24,173 bases of DNA from positions 1-24,173 of the forward strand of contig CAKPZY010000029.1 in NCBI GenBank assembly GCA_934215475.1, given 5' to 3'. Below, piece after piece: positions 1 through 6,799 of the stretch. A program made the translations under genes and the position numbers. Origin of the DNA: an uncultured Ligilactobacillus sp. (lineage in GTDB: Bacteria; Bacillota; Bacilli; Lactobacillales; Lactobacillaceae). Numbering within the stretch: position 1 is the first letter of the stretch; each line of letters starts with the position of its first letter. The notes under the pieces were generated by a model. It searched no databases. It saw nothing but the letters and a program-made list of their open reading frames with translations, and was not told the DNA's origin.

Positions 1-50
1 TAATTAGTCACTTTCTCAAGAGGAAGCTGATCGAATAATTCGGTATCCAT
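1..50 (-). CDS. 5' end of an unknown gene, cut by the window edge
   Basis: An ATG at 50-48 on the minus strand opens a frame with no stop for 16 codons before the left edge. The peptide begins MDTELFDQLPLEKVTN. The match AAAGGTGG lies six bases upstream, a good Shine-Dalgarno sequence with normal spacing, and this is the main evidence for a real start. The visible part is too short to assign a family. It is codirectional with the malolactic-type enzyme gene at 367-1992, but about 317 bases separate them. A palindrome and a long hairpin in that gap suggest it has its own promoter. Confidence 0.5.
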   Translation of the reverse strand, partial: MDTELFDQLPLEKVTN

Positions 51-366
51 ATATGTCCACCTTTCATTCTAAAATTCATCTTACTTTTGTTGTATAAAAA
101 TTAATAACATTTTGTTTGGCCAAAAATCAAATCCCTTTACTTGCTGGAACATTAAAATTGGCCTTCAGTTTATAATTTCTAACTGACAGCCAATTTTAAT
201 TAAATGTTCTGGATAAAATGTTGTATTTTTCCAAAATAGGTACAACGACGACTAATAATACGGCACTTTACAGCCAGCATACTTCACGTCACCGTGGAGT
301 TCGTCAACAAAAGCTGGTAAAATAGCTGGCATTCGCAAAAGCATCCAAGGCCCTTAACTTGTATTT
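51..366. other. Intergenic region between two minus-strand genes
   Basis: This 316-base gap contains a perfect 10-base palindrome TTTGGCCAAA at 115-124 and the imperfect hairpin at 151-200, listed separately. On the minus strand a weak promoter can be drawn with -35 TTGATT, an 18-base spacer and -10 TATTAA. The palindrome would lie in that spacer, as an operator would. A 30-codon minus-strand frame runs from an ATG at 344 to a TAG at 252, starting 22 bases after the malolactic-type enzyme stop. I cannot show that it is translated. No terminator with a clear T-tract was found for the enzyme gene. Confidence 0.4.
151..200. repeat. Long two-tier inverted repeat (hairpin)
   Basis: Bases 151-162 (ATTAAAATTGGC) pair perfectly with 189-200. 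After a symmetric 3/3 internal mismatch (163-165 against 186-188), CAGTT at 166-170 pairs with AACTG at 181-185 around a 10-base loop. That makes 17 paired bases in a 50-base element. No T-tract follows on either strand, so it is not a standard rho-independent terminator. It lies about 100 bases upstream of the minus-strand gene starting at 50, so it could be an operator, a leader structure or a processing site. Confidence 0.6.
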
Positions 367-1992
367 TTAATAATGCGGCTCCCATTTCAAATCACTGACA
401 GCCTTTTTAGCATCTGAAATGTCTGCGGAACTTAGTTTCTGGTCGATTACGCTTTGAACTACTGCTTGAGCGACGAGTAAGGAAAAATCAGCGATATTTT
501 CTACAGGTGGTAATACGGCTGCGCCGGGTTTTTTCGGATCCACTAACCCTCCTAGTGCGTGGCAAGCCGAAGAAAGAGTAGGAGCAGTCAATTTTTCAGC
601 GTTCCCGGCTACCAACCCATACCCCAGGCCCGGATAAACCAAAGCGTTGTTACCCTGAGCAATTTCATATTTAACGCCCTTATATTCTACCGGTTTGCTG
701 AATGTCCCGGTAGCTACTAAAGCTTTGCCATCAGTCCATTTGATCAGATCTTCAGCAGTTGCCTCTTGGAGCTTAGTTGGGTTGGATAGTGGGAAGATCA
801 AAGGACGAGAAGTATGTGCGGCCATTTCTTTAACGATCTCTTCGGAGAAAGTTCCAGGCTGACCAGAGGTCCCAATGATGACTGTCGGGTGGACAGCTTT
901 GACAGCTGCAGATAAATTATCTAACTCATCGTCGTTTTCAAATTCGCTTCTTTTCCGACTGAAGGCCTTCTGTGTGCCCGTGAGGTCAGTTGTATCTTCG
1001 AATAAAAGGCCTTGGCGATCAACTAAATAAAAATGCTTTTTTGCTTCTTCACTTGAGAGCCCCTGTTGTTTCAATTCATCATAGATTTGATTAACGATCC
1101 CCATTCCTGCTGTACCAGCTCCATAAGTCAAGAAGACTTGGTCAGTGAGTTTTTGCTGGGAAATGTTTAAACCGCCTAGGACTGCAGCCAGGGCCATGAT
1201 GCCAGTCCCTTGAATGTCATCGTTAAAGGTCAATATTTTATCCCGGTATTTATCGAGGATCGTTTGAGCGTTGGAACGGCCGAAGTCCTCCCAGTGCAAT
1301 AAAGCCTTAGGGAAAAGTTTTTGTTCGACTGCCACGAACTTGTCGATAAAATCGAGGTATTTTTGGCCCTCCAAACGCTTGTGTTTATTGCCGAGGTAAA
1401 GCGGATCAGTGAGTAATTTTTCGTTATTAGTTCCGGCATCGATGCTGATTGGTAAGACCTGTTGCGGGTCCAGGCCTGTTGCAGCAGTGTAGACCATTAG
1501 TTTTCCCACTGTAATTTCCGCACCGTTGACGCCCCAATCACCGATCCCTAAGATACCCTCAGCATCTGTCACGACGATCAAACGTATATCACGGTCTGCG
1601 GCAGCTAAAGTAAGTGTTTTTTCAATTTCTTGCGGTTTATCCGTTGATAAGTATGCGACATTTTGCGGGGAAATAAACAATTCACTATATTGTTCGATCG
1701 AATCCCCCACGGTCGGTGTGTATACGATCGGCATAAGCTCGGCTAGATTATTTTCGAGTAAGTAATAGAAGAGAGTGACATTTTCGTTGAATAATTCCAT
1801 CAAAAAGTTCCGCTTCTCCAGATCCGACTCCTTACTTTTTAGCTGGGCAGTAACTTGTTTAGCTTGTTCCTCGATAGTTTGGACCTTAGCCGGCAAATGC
1901 CCAGTCAAGTCCAGCTGCTCCCTTTCTTCATTAGTGAAAGCAGTGCCCTTATTTAAATAGGGATCGTTTAAAAGCTCTAAACCTTTTTTCAT
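367..1992 (-). CDS. mleS: Malolactic enzyme / NAD-dependent malic enzyme family protein
   Basis: This is a 541-residue cytoplasmic enzyme. The malolactic enzyme converts L-malate to L-lactate and CO2 using NAD and Mn2+, which deacidifies the cell and supports a proton gradient. The N-terminus ([14 protein letters not shown]) and C-terminus (DLKWEPHY) closely resemble lactococcal malolactic enzyme, and the length fits. Malic-enzyme active-site positions are present: Tyr91 (YTPTVGD), Lys164 (TVGKLM), metal ligands Glu235-Asp236 ([10 protein letters not shown]) and Asp258-Asp259 (FNDDIQGTG), and an NAD-binding loop YGAGTAGMG near 290-298. I chose the ATG at 1992 because GGAGGG sits just upstream; an in-frame ATG at 2070 would add 26 residues without family similarity. 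No malate permease (mleT/mleP) or mleR regulator is in view. A malate-decarboxylating malic enzyme activity giving pyruvate cannot be excluded. Confidence 0.87.
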   Translation of the reverse strand: MKKGLELLNDPYLNKGTAFTNEEREQLDLTGHLPAKVQTIEEQAKQVTAQLKSKESDLEKRNFLMELFNENVTLFYYLLENNLAELMPIVYTPTVGDSIEQYSELFISPQNVAYLSTDKPQEIEKTLTLAAADRDIRLIVVTDAEGILGIGDWGVNGAEITVGKLMVYTAATGLDPQQVLPISIDAGTNNEKLLTDPLYLGNKHKRLEGQKYLDFIDKFVAVEQKLFPKALLHWEDFGRSNAQTILDKYRDKILTFNDDIQGTGIMALAAVLGGLNISQQKLTDQVFLTYGAGTAGMGIVNQIYDELKQQGLSSEEAKKHFYLVDRQGLLFEDTTDLTGTQKAFSRKRSEFENDDELDNLSAAVKAVHPTVIIGTSGQPGTFSEEIVKEMAAHTSRPLIFPLSNPTKLQEATAEDLIKWTDGKALVATGTFSKPVEYKGVKYEIAQGNNALVYPGLGYGLVAGNAEKLTAPTLSSACHALGGLVDPKKPGAAVLPPVENIADFSLLVAQAVVQSVIDQKLSSADISDAKKAVSDLKWEPHY

Positions 1993-2104
1993 TAAAAACC
2001 CTCCATTTCGTAAGACAATTTGAATAATTCTGCCCGCTTGCACAAGATAGAAAGTGCTCACTTGCAACAATGATATTCTGAGGGCAGTAGCCCAAAAGCA
2101 CCAG

Positions 2105-2156
2105 TGTTAACCGCTTTCATGGCTATATAGTAGAATATAAAATAGCGTATCGTCAA
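2105..2156 (-). promoter_or_regulatory. Promoter and cre box of the malolactic-type enzyme gene
   Basis: Read on the minus strand, TTGACG (2156-2151) and TACTAT (2132-2127) form a -35/-10 pair with an 18-base spacer. Just downstream, ATGAAAGCGGTTAACA (2120-2105) matches the CcpA cre consensus with one mismatch. A cre box at the start of transcription normally represses when a preferred sugar is present. The first 13 bases, ATGAAAGCGGTTA, recur exactly at 6228-6240 in front of the 67-residue orphan gene. The call rests on motif matching only. Confidence 0.6.
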
Positions 2157-2166
2157 AGAATTAGTA

Positions 2167-2178
2167 CCGTAAATACGG
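2167..2178. promoter_or_regulatory. CCGTA-AA-TACGG palindrome in a divergent intergenic region
   Basis: CCGTAAATACGG has perfect 5-base arms around AA. It lies between the promoter of the minus-strand malolactic-type enzyme and the plus-strand aldo/keto reductase. A second short symmetric stretch, TACTT-TTTT-AAGTA, is at 2202-2215. Either could be an operator, but no regulator is encoded beside them. Confidence 0.3.
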
Positions 2179-2326
2179 GAGATGATCAATATTACTTTGC
2201 TTACTTTTTTAAGTATGTTAATTTGAGGTTATTTATGGAAAAGCTAAAAACAATTTAGGGGAAAAGTGCTTAATGTTGGATTAAAATGATTATAGGTATT
2301 GTAAAGAAGTAAAGGGAGGAAAAAGC

Positions 2327-3178
2327 ATGAAAGAAGTTAAAATTGCTGGGCAAACGGTTCCTGCCATTGGTATTGGTACGTGGCACATGGGAGACACGCC
2401 TGCTAAAGAAGAACAGGAAATCCAGGCGATCCGTAGTGGTATCGATGCCGGTGCCAGAGTAGTTGATACAGCTGAAATGTACGGCTCAGGCAAGTCCGAA
2501 ACACTGGTTGGCAAAGCACTAAAAAAGTATGATCGGAAAAATATATTTTTAATTTCTAAGGTTTTGCCGCAAAATGCTTCCAAAAAAAAGATGGAACAGC
2601 ACCTGGATGCCAGTCTACAAAGATTGCAGACTGATTACCTGGATCTTTACCTGTACCATTGGCGCGGAGGTGTTCCTTTGTCAGAAACTATCGCTGAGCT
2701 TGACCGCCTAAAGCAGACTGGCAAGATCCACGCTTGGGGAGTTTCTAATTTTGACACCTCTGATATGGAAGAGCTGTGGCAGTTACCAGCCGGGCCAAAA
2801 GCGGCTGCCAACGAAGATCTGTACAACATTGAAACACGCGGGATAGAATATGATCTGATCGATTGGCAAGAGGAGCATAAAGTTCCACTGATAGCATACA
2901 GTCCTGTCGGAGGCTTGCATAATGAACTTGGGACAACGATGTTGACTAATAAGACGGTCAAGGAAATCGCCGACAAACATCATGTTAGCCCCCATGAAAT
3001 CGTCTTAGCCTGGGTGGTTCGCGATGGTAATACGATTGCGATCCCGCAAAGCAGTCAGGCTGAACACGTTAAGGCGAACGTTAAGGCAGGCGAAGTTGAA
3101 CTGACTAAAGAGGAATTGCAGCGTCTAGATCAAGTGTATCCTAAGCCGACCCATAAAGAACCACTGGCAATCAATTAA
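2327..3178 (+). CDS. Aldo/keto reductase
   Basis: This is a 283-residue soluble NAD(P)H-dependent reductase of the aldo/keto reductase superfamily, which reduces aldehydes or ketones to alcohols. The catalytic tetrad is visible as Asp47 and Tyr52 (VDTAEMYGSGKSE), Lys78 (ISKVLP) and His111 (YLYHWRGG). A typical IPQSS cofactor-binding motif lies near the C-terminus (IAIPQSSQAEHV). The ATG at 2327 has AGGGAGGA just upstream. The length is normal for the single-domain bacterial family. The physiological substrate cannot be read from the sequence. The gene is divergent from the malolactic-type enzyme and is followed by a 14-base-pair hairpin. Confidence 0.9.
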   Translation: MKEVKIAGQTVPAIGIGTWHMGDTPAKEEQEIQAIRSGIDAGARVVDTAEMYGSGKSETLVGKALKKYDRKNIFLISKVLPQNASKKKMEQHLDASLQRLQTDYLDLYLYHWRGGVPLSETIAELDRLKQTGKIHAWGVSNFDTSDMEELWQLPAGPKAAANEDLYNIETRGIEYDLIDWQEEHKVPLIAYSPVGGLHNELGTTMLTNKTVKEIADKHHVSPHEIVLAWVVRDGNTIAIPQSSQAEHVKANVKAGEVELTKEELQRLDQVYPKPTHKEPLAIN

Positions 3179-3228
3179 GAATGCAGAATTTCAATATAGA
3201 AAGAAAAGCGTGATTTTATATTAACTGG

Positions 3229-3272
3229 CACCTCATAATTATTAGACGTATTCCTCTGATAATTATGGGGTG
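3229..3272. repeat. 14-bp inverted repeat after the aldo/keto reductase
   Basis: CACCTCATAATTAT (3229-3242) pairs with ATAATTATGGGGTG (3259-3272) around a 16-base loop, with one U-G wobble when transcribed from the plus strand. The downstream bases TTTGAAGG are not a convincing T-tract. It may act as an inefficient terminator after the reductase or as a structured element or operator before the Gfo/Idh gene. Confidence 0.55.
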
Positions 3273-3341
3273 TTTGAAGGTAAACAAATAACCAGCTTTT
3301 TGTTTATTCATTTACGGTGATTTTGATTGGAGGATGGAATC

Positions 3342-4361
3342 GTGTTAAACCTAGCATTTATTGGCAATGGTAAAAGTACTAACCGATATCACTTACCATT
3401 TGTATTGAAGTTGAAAGATAAGTTTCGTGTGAAGACAATATTTTCCCGTCACATGAAAGATGATTGGGCGCGGATAAAGGACGTTCACTATACGACTGAT
3501 ATTAATGAGATCTATGCTGACCCCTCGATCAACTTAGTGGTGGTCACGACGCCGCCGCAGTTTCATTATCAGTACGCTAAAGAAGTTTTGGAGCGAGGGA
3601 AAAATGTTTTAGTCGAAAAACCTTTTACACAAACCGCCAAAGAGGCAGAAAGCCTATTTGCTTTAGCTAAAGAAAAGGGGCTTTTTATCCAGTGCTACCA
3701 GAATAGAAGATATGATTCGGACTTCTTAACTGTTCAGAAAGTGATCAACAGCAAAGTGTTAGGGAAATTAATGGAGCTTGAGATGCATTTTGATTATTTC
3801 CGGCCGGAAGTGCCGCGAACTGTCCATGAATTTTCTCAGTTGGGCAGTTTTGTTTACAGTCATGCTTGCCATACACTAGATCAGGTCATTTCATTATTTG
3901 GTAAGCCGGATGACGTTCACTATGATGTGCGCCAATTATTGGGGACGGGCAGAATGAATGATTATTTTGACATTGATCTTTACTATGGCGGGCTAAAGGT
4001 GTCAGTCAAATCGAGTTATTTCCGGATCAAACCCCGCCCGAGTTTTGTCGTTTATGGCCAAAAGGGAATGTTCCTCAAAAAAACCAAGGACCGACAAGAA
4101 GAACACCTGAAGATGTTTTATATGCCAGACCATGCCGACTTTGGCGTAGACCTTCCGCAGCACTATGGGACAGTGACATATATAGATGATGCTGGCAAGT
4201 ATCACGAAGAAAAAGTTGTATCAGAGGTGGGAGACTATAGTCGTGTATACCAGGATATTTATGACACATTAGTCCATGGTAAGCAAAAGACGGTTAAAGA
4301 TGAAGAAACTATCTTACAGATCAAAATGCTAGAAGAAGCCGTTGCAAAAATAACGGCCTAA
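3342..4361 (+). CDS. Gfo/Idh/MocA family oxidoreductase
   Basis: This is a 339-residue predicted NAD(P)-dependent sugar or polyol dehydrogenase. The N-terminal Rossmann fold starts with LAFIGNGKSTNRYHLPF. The family-signature EKP (VLVEKPFT, about residue 92) carries the usual catalytic lysine. A C-terminal alpha/beta domain follows, including the HACHTLDQV stretch that supplies active-site residues in this family. The GTG at 3342 is preferred over the in-frame TTG at 3327 because the GGAGG at 3329-3333 would overlap the TTG and is eight bases before the GTG. The nucleotide loop is GNGKSTN rather than a full GxGxxG, as in one branch of the family. Substrate unknown. Confidence 0.85.
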   Translation: MLNLAFIGNGKSTNRYHLPFVLKLKDKFRVKTIFSRHMKDDWARIKDVHYTTDINEIYADPSINLVVVTTPPQFHYQYAKEVLERGKNVLVEKPFTQTAKEAESLFALAKEKGLFIQCYQNRRYDSDFLTVQKVINSKVLGKLMELEMHFDYFRPEVPRTVHEFSQLGSFVYSHACHTLDQVISLFGKPDDVHYDVRQLLGTGRMNDYFDIDLYYGGLKVSVKSSYFRIKPRPSFVVYGQKGMFLKKTKDRQEEHLKMFYMPDHADFGVDLPQHYGTVTYIDDAGKYHEEKVVSEVGDYSRVYQDIYDTLVHGKQKTVKDEETILQIKMLEEAVAKITA

Positions 4362-4483
4362 TTCTATAAACATTATCTATATAAGATGAATATAAAATTA
4401 AATCAAAAAGTTGTATATAGTTACCTTATAAAGCGAAGTGCGCGTCTTTTTTTATTTTTAATCAATATCATATAGTGGCCGTC

Positions 4484-4513
4484 TTGGATTTTTCTATGAA
4501 AACGTTTTATAAT
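4484..4513 (+). promoter_or_regulatory. Promoter with embedded cre box for the FAD-linked oxidase
   Basis: TTGGAT (4484-4489) and TATAAT (4508-4513) are separated by 18 bases. ATGAAAACGTTTTAT (4496-4510) fills the spacer and overlaps the -10; it matches the cre consensus except for one base near the right end. CcpA bound here would block polymerase. The predicted leader is about 180 bases. Confidence 0.6.
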
Positions 4514-4603
4514 TAGTGTTAACAACATTAGCTTAGGATGGTTGCTGTTGAATTTAATTGAGCTCAGTAAAGTGAGAATTTTCACACGTCTAGTCTTGCC
4601 ATT

Positions 4604-4630
4604 ACGTTGTTTAATTTCACATTACAACGT
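4604..4630. repeat. ACGTTGT/ACAACGT inverted repeat in the oxidase leader
   Basis: ACGTTGT at 4604-4610 and ACAACGT at 4624-4630 are perfect 7-base arms 13 bases apart. They lie downstream of the predicted promoter and 69 bases before the oxidase start. The element could be a second operator or a leader hairpin. No T-tract follows it. Confidence 0.4.
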
Positions 4631-4698
4631 CAGATCCGATAATTTTGACTCTTTCCTGCTTTTCTGTGATCTCACATTTGTTATAAGGAGAGATGTTT

Positions 4699-6135
4699 AT
4701 GTTGAATTATGCTAGAGTTACCCCCGCAGACATTGAGAAACTTAGACAAATCATTCCTGCTGACCGCTTTTTTTATCCGCCAACTAAACATTATGATCAT
4801 GACCAGTTCAACTACAAACGTTCATTGCCTGACGTGGAACTTCAGCCGGTAAGTAATGAAGAAGTTTCCGCAATAATGCGATATGCTAATAAGCGCATGA
4901 TACCTGTTACAGTTCGAGGGAACGCTACAGGATTGATGGGAGCTAATATTTCTGTTGATCACGGGATCGCTTTGGATATGATCAAGATGAATAAGGTTTT
5001 AGAATATGATCCGGACAGTCTGACGATGACGGTTCAAGCTGGAATAAGGGTTCGCGATATTGCTGAATATTTGGCAGATCAGCCCTTCATATATGAGCCG
5101 GCTCCGGCGATGAAGTGGGCTGCGATCGGCGGAAATGTCAGCACTAATGCAGGTGGGATGAAAGCCATCAAGTATGGGACAACGCGTGAGCATATCCGCG
5201 GACTGACAACTATTTTGGCGGATGGGACTAAACTGCATTGCGGCCATAAAACTGTTAAAAACAGTTCAGGGTATGACGTTAAAGATTTGATCATTGGCAG
5301 CGAGGGTACTTTGGCGGTTATCACAGAGGTTGTATTACGCCTGATCCCACGCCCACAGTTTGAAAAGACGATGCTGCTTTCTTTCCCTGAGATCGCGACT
5401 GCCATTAAGTCAGTGCCTAAAGTTTTTGCAGCAGGTCTGACGCCAACTAGCGTGGAGTATTTTAGTCAGGAAGATATTGAAAAATGGCAAGAATATTCCG
5501 GAAAAGAGTTTCCGGTCAAAGATGGTAAGGGATACTTATTAGTCAGCTTTGATAGCAATAATAAACAAAATGTGGAAGAGGAACTGAGTGAAGTTCTGGA
5601 AGTGGCCAAGAAAAACCAGCTCATTAAGTCATTAGTATTAAATAGCGGTGATCCAGATGCACAAGCCGTCTGGGATGCTCGTTCAGAATTTGAGACCGCG
5701 ATCCAAAAGACTACCACTAAGATGGATGAGGCTGACATTGTGGTACCAATAGATAAGATCCCAATGGTATTGGAACAAGTTAGAAAAGTTGCGAAAAAAG
5801 AACAGATTAGACTGCCAAACTTTGGCCACGCGGGCGATGGTAATTTGCATATCTATATTTGCTGCGATAATTATTCAGATGAAGAGTTTGGTGCCAAAAA
5901 AGAGCGGATCTTCAAGGCTTTATATAAAGCAGCTAAAGCTTATAGCGGCGAAATGTCAGGTGAACATGGAATAGGCTATGCTCGCAAAGACTATTTTGAA
6001 GACTTTTACGGTACTGATTACGTCGCACTGATGAGCAGGATCAAACAAGCTTTCGACCCAAACTTGATATTAAATCCAGATAAGATCTTTCCGCTTCGTC
6101 TTTTTCATAAAGATCAGGAGCTTGTAGAAAACTAA
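4699..6135 (+). CDS. GlcD-type FAD-linked 2-hydroxyacid oxidase/dehydrogenase
   Basis: This 478-residue flavoprotein has an N-terminal FAD-binding-4 domain and a C-terminal FAD-oxidase domain, as in glycolate oxidase subunit GlcD, D-lactate dehydrogenase (acceptor) and D-2-hydroxyglutarate dehydrogenase. FAD-contact motifs include TVRGNATGLMGAN, IGGNVSTNAGGMK and GSEGTLAVITE. The C-terminal metal/substrate motifs are FGHAGDGNLH (His377, His384) and SGEHGIG (Glu422, His423), and it ends with the usual NPDKIF. I chose the ATG at 4699 because AGGAG at 4686-4690 is eight bases away; the in-frame ATG at 4693 is only two bases from it. It probably oxidises D-lactate or a related acid. No iron-sulfur partner gene is adjacent, and the electron acceptor is unknown. 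Confidence 0.85.
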   Translation: MLNYARVTPADIEKLRQIIPADRFFYPPTKHYDHDQFNYKRSLPDVELQPVSNEEVSAIMRYANKRMIPVTVRGNATGLMGANISVDHGIALDMIKMNKVLEYDPDSLTMTVQAGIRVRDIAEYLADQPFIYEPAPAMKWAAIGGNVSTNAGGMKAIKYGTTREHIRGLTTILADGTKLHCGHKTVKNSSGYDVKDLIIGSEGTLAVITEVVLRLIPRPQFEKTMLLSFPEIATAIKSVPKVFAAGLTPTSVEYFSQEDIEKWQEYSGKEFPVKDGKGYLLVSFDSNNKQNVEEELSEVLEVAKKNQLIKSLVLNSGDPDAQAVWDARSEFETAIQKTTTKMDEADIVVPIDKIPMVLEQVRKVAKKEQIRLPNFGHAGDGNLHIYICCDNYSDEEFGAKKERIFKALYKAAKAYSGEMSGEHGIGYARKDYFEDFYGTDYVALMSRIKQAFDPNLILNPDKIFPLRLFHKDQELVEN

Positions 6136-6145
6136 ATAAAGTCAA

Positions 6146-6212
6146 AATTCAAGCAAGGCTACAGGATCAACGTTCAGGTCAACATTCAATTATTTCTCGC
6201 TTTGCTTGAATT
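6146..6212. repeat. 11-bp inverted repeat enclosing a 12-base tandem direct repeat
   Basis: AATTCAAGCAA (6146-6156) is exactly complementary to TTGCTTGAATT (6202-6212). Between them are two near-identical decamers in tandem, TCAACGTTCA (6167-6176) and TCAACATTCA (6179-6188), with a 12-base period. The block lies right after the oxidase stop and right before the promoter of the 67-residue gene. It could end transcription of the oxidase (though no T-tract follows) or bind a regulator. Confidence 0.5.
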
Positions 6213-6213
6213 A

Positions 6214-6242
6214 TGTTATGCTAATAAATGAAAGCGGTTACT
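6214..6242 (+). promoter_or_regulatory. Extended -10 promoter and cre box of the 67-residue orphan gene
   Basis: TGTTATGCT (6214-6222) looks like an extended -10 (TGn plus TATGCT). ATGAAAGCGGTTACT (6228-6242) fits the degenerate cre consensus WTGNAANCGNWNNCW at every fixed position. It would cover the transcription start, a repressing position for CcpA. The leader to the ATG at 6366 would be about 135 bases. It shares its first 13 bases with the cre box of the malolactic-type enzyme gene. Confidence 0.6.
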
Positions 6243-6365
6243 TAAAAATTCGATTTTTTCCCAGCGGCTTGGAAGCGTAAATCCGTGCATGATCTATTAA
6301 AGATTGTCTTAGCGATTTCATGAACGCTTGATCTGCGATAAAAATCACTATGAGGAGGGATAATT

Positions 6366-6569
6366 ATGAAAAATAGTAAATTTCCAACGTTAGAGAGTTT
6401 GAAGGCTTATGTCGGTGTGGTCTATAACATAGCTGAGGGCGGCATTAAAATTAAACGTGATCCCGCTTCGGATTTTTATTTCGTACAACTGGCAGATGGA
6501 AGCGATTCTAAGCACATGTTTAAATGGGATCATGGAAAATGGGTCGAGCTTAACACAGTATTTAATTAA
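6366..6569 (+). CDS. Small protein of unknown function, cre-controlled
   Basis: This is a 67-residue protein that I do not recognise. The ATG follows a strong GAGGAGGG Shine-Dalgarno sequence with normal spacing. It is mixed in charge and rich in aromatic residues (DFYFVQ, MFKWDHGKWVEL), with no signal peptide, membrane segment, cysteine pair or helix-turn-helix. The alternating pattern suggests a small beta-rich fold. It stands alone between the FAD-linked oxidase and the APC permease, with its own promoter-like sequence and a full-consensus cre box upstream. That argues it is a real, carbon-regulated gene rather than a chance frame. A metabolic or stress accessory role is only inference. 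Confidence 0.7.
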   Translation: MKNSKFPTLESLKAYVGVVYNIAEGGIKIKRDPASDFYFVQLADGSDSKHMFKWDHGKWVELNTVFN

Positions 6570-6734
6570 GATATCTAGGGCAGGTTAAAATAAAATAGCT
6601 TTTTGCTGGGAGGGCTTTATTATTTGATAGTTTAGCTGTCCGAGCATTTTTATGTAAGATTTCCTAACATAACAAAGCTTGAAATAGAGGCTTTTATAGA
6701 TAAAAAATCAATTTTCGTTAATTTTATGGACGTT

Positions 6735-6763
6735 TTGGGTTTACTTCTTTATAAATTTATTAT
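6735..6763 (+). promoter_or_regulatory. Promoter of the APC permease-usp operon
   Basis: TTGGGT (6735-6740) and TATTAT (6758-6763) are separated by exactly 17 bases in a very AT-rich stretch, 37 bases upstream of the permease ATG. The rest of the gap from 6570 contains no clear terminator or gene. Confidence 0.5.
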
Positions 6764-6799
6764 ATATTTTTCATCATATATAAGTTAGAGGTGAGAGAA

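Noticed and set aside
252..344. 30-codon minus-strand frame just after the malolactic-type enzyme
   Set aside because: Only a weak AAGGG site upstream and no recognisable similarity; kept only as a note in the intergenic entry.
4423..4460. Possible terminator after the Gfo/Idh gene
   Set aside because: A good T-run is present, but I could not draw a stable stem next to it.
5079..5405. Long minus-strand frame of over 100 codons inside the FAD-linked oxidase
   Set aside because: It lies wholly within a well-supported gene on the other strand and has no family features; it is a shadow frame.
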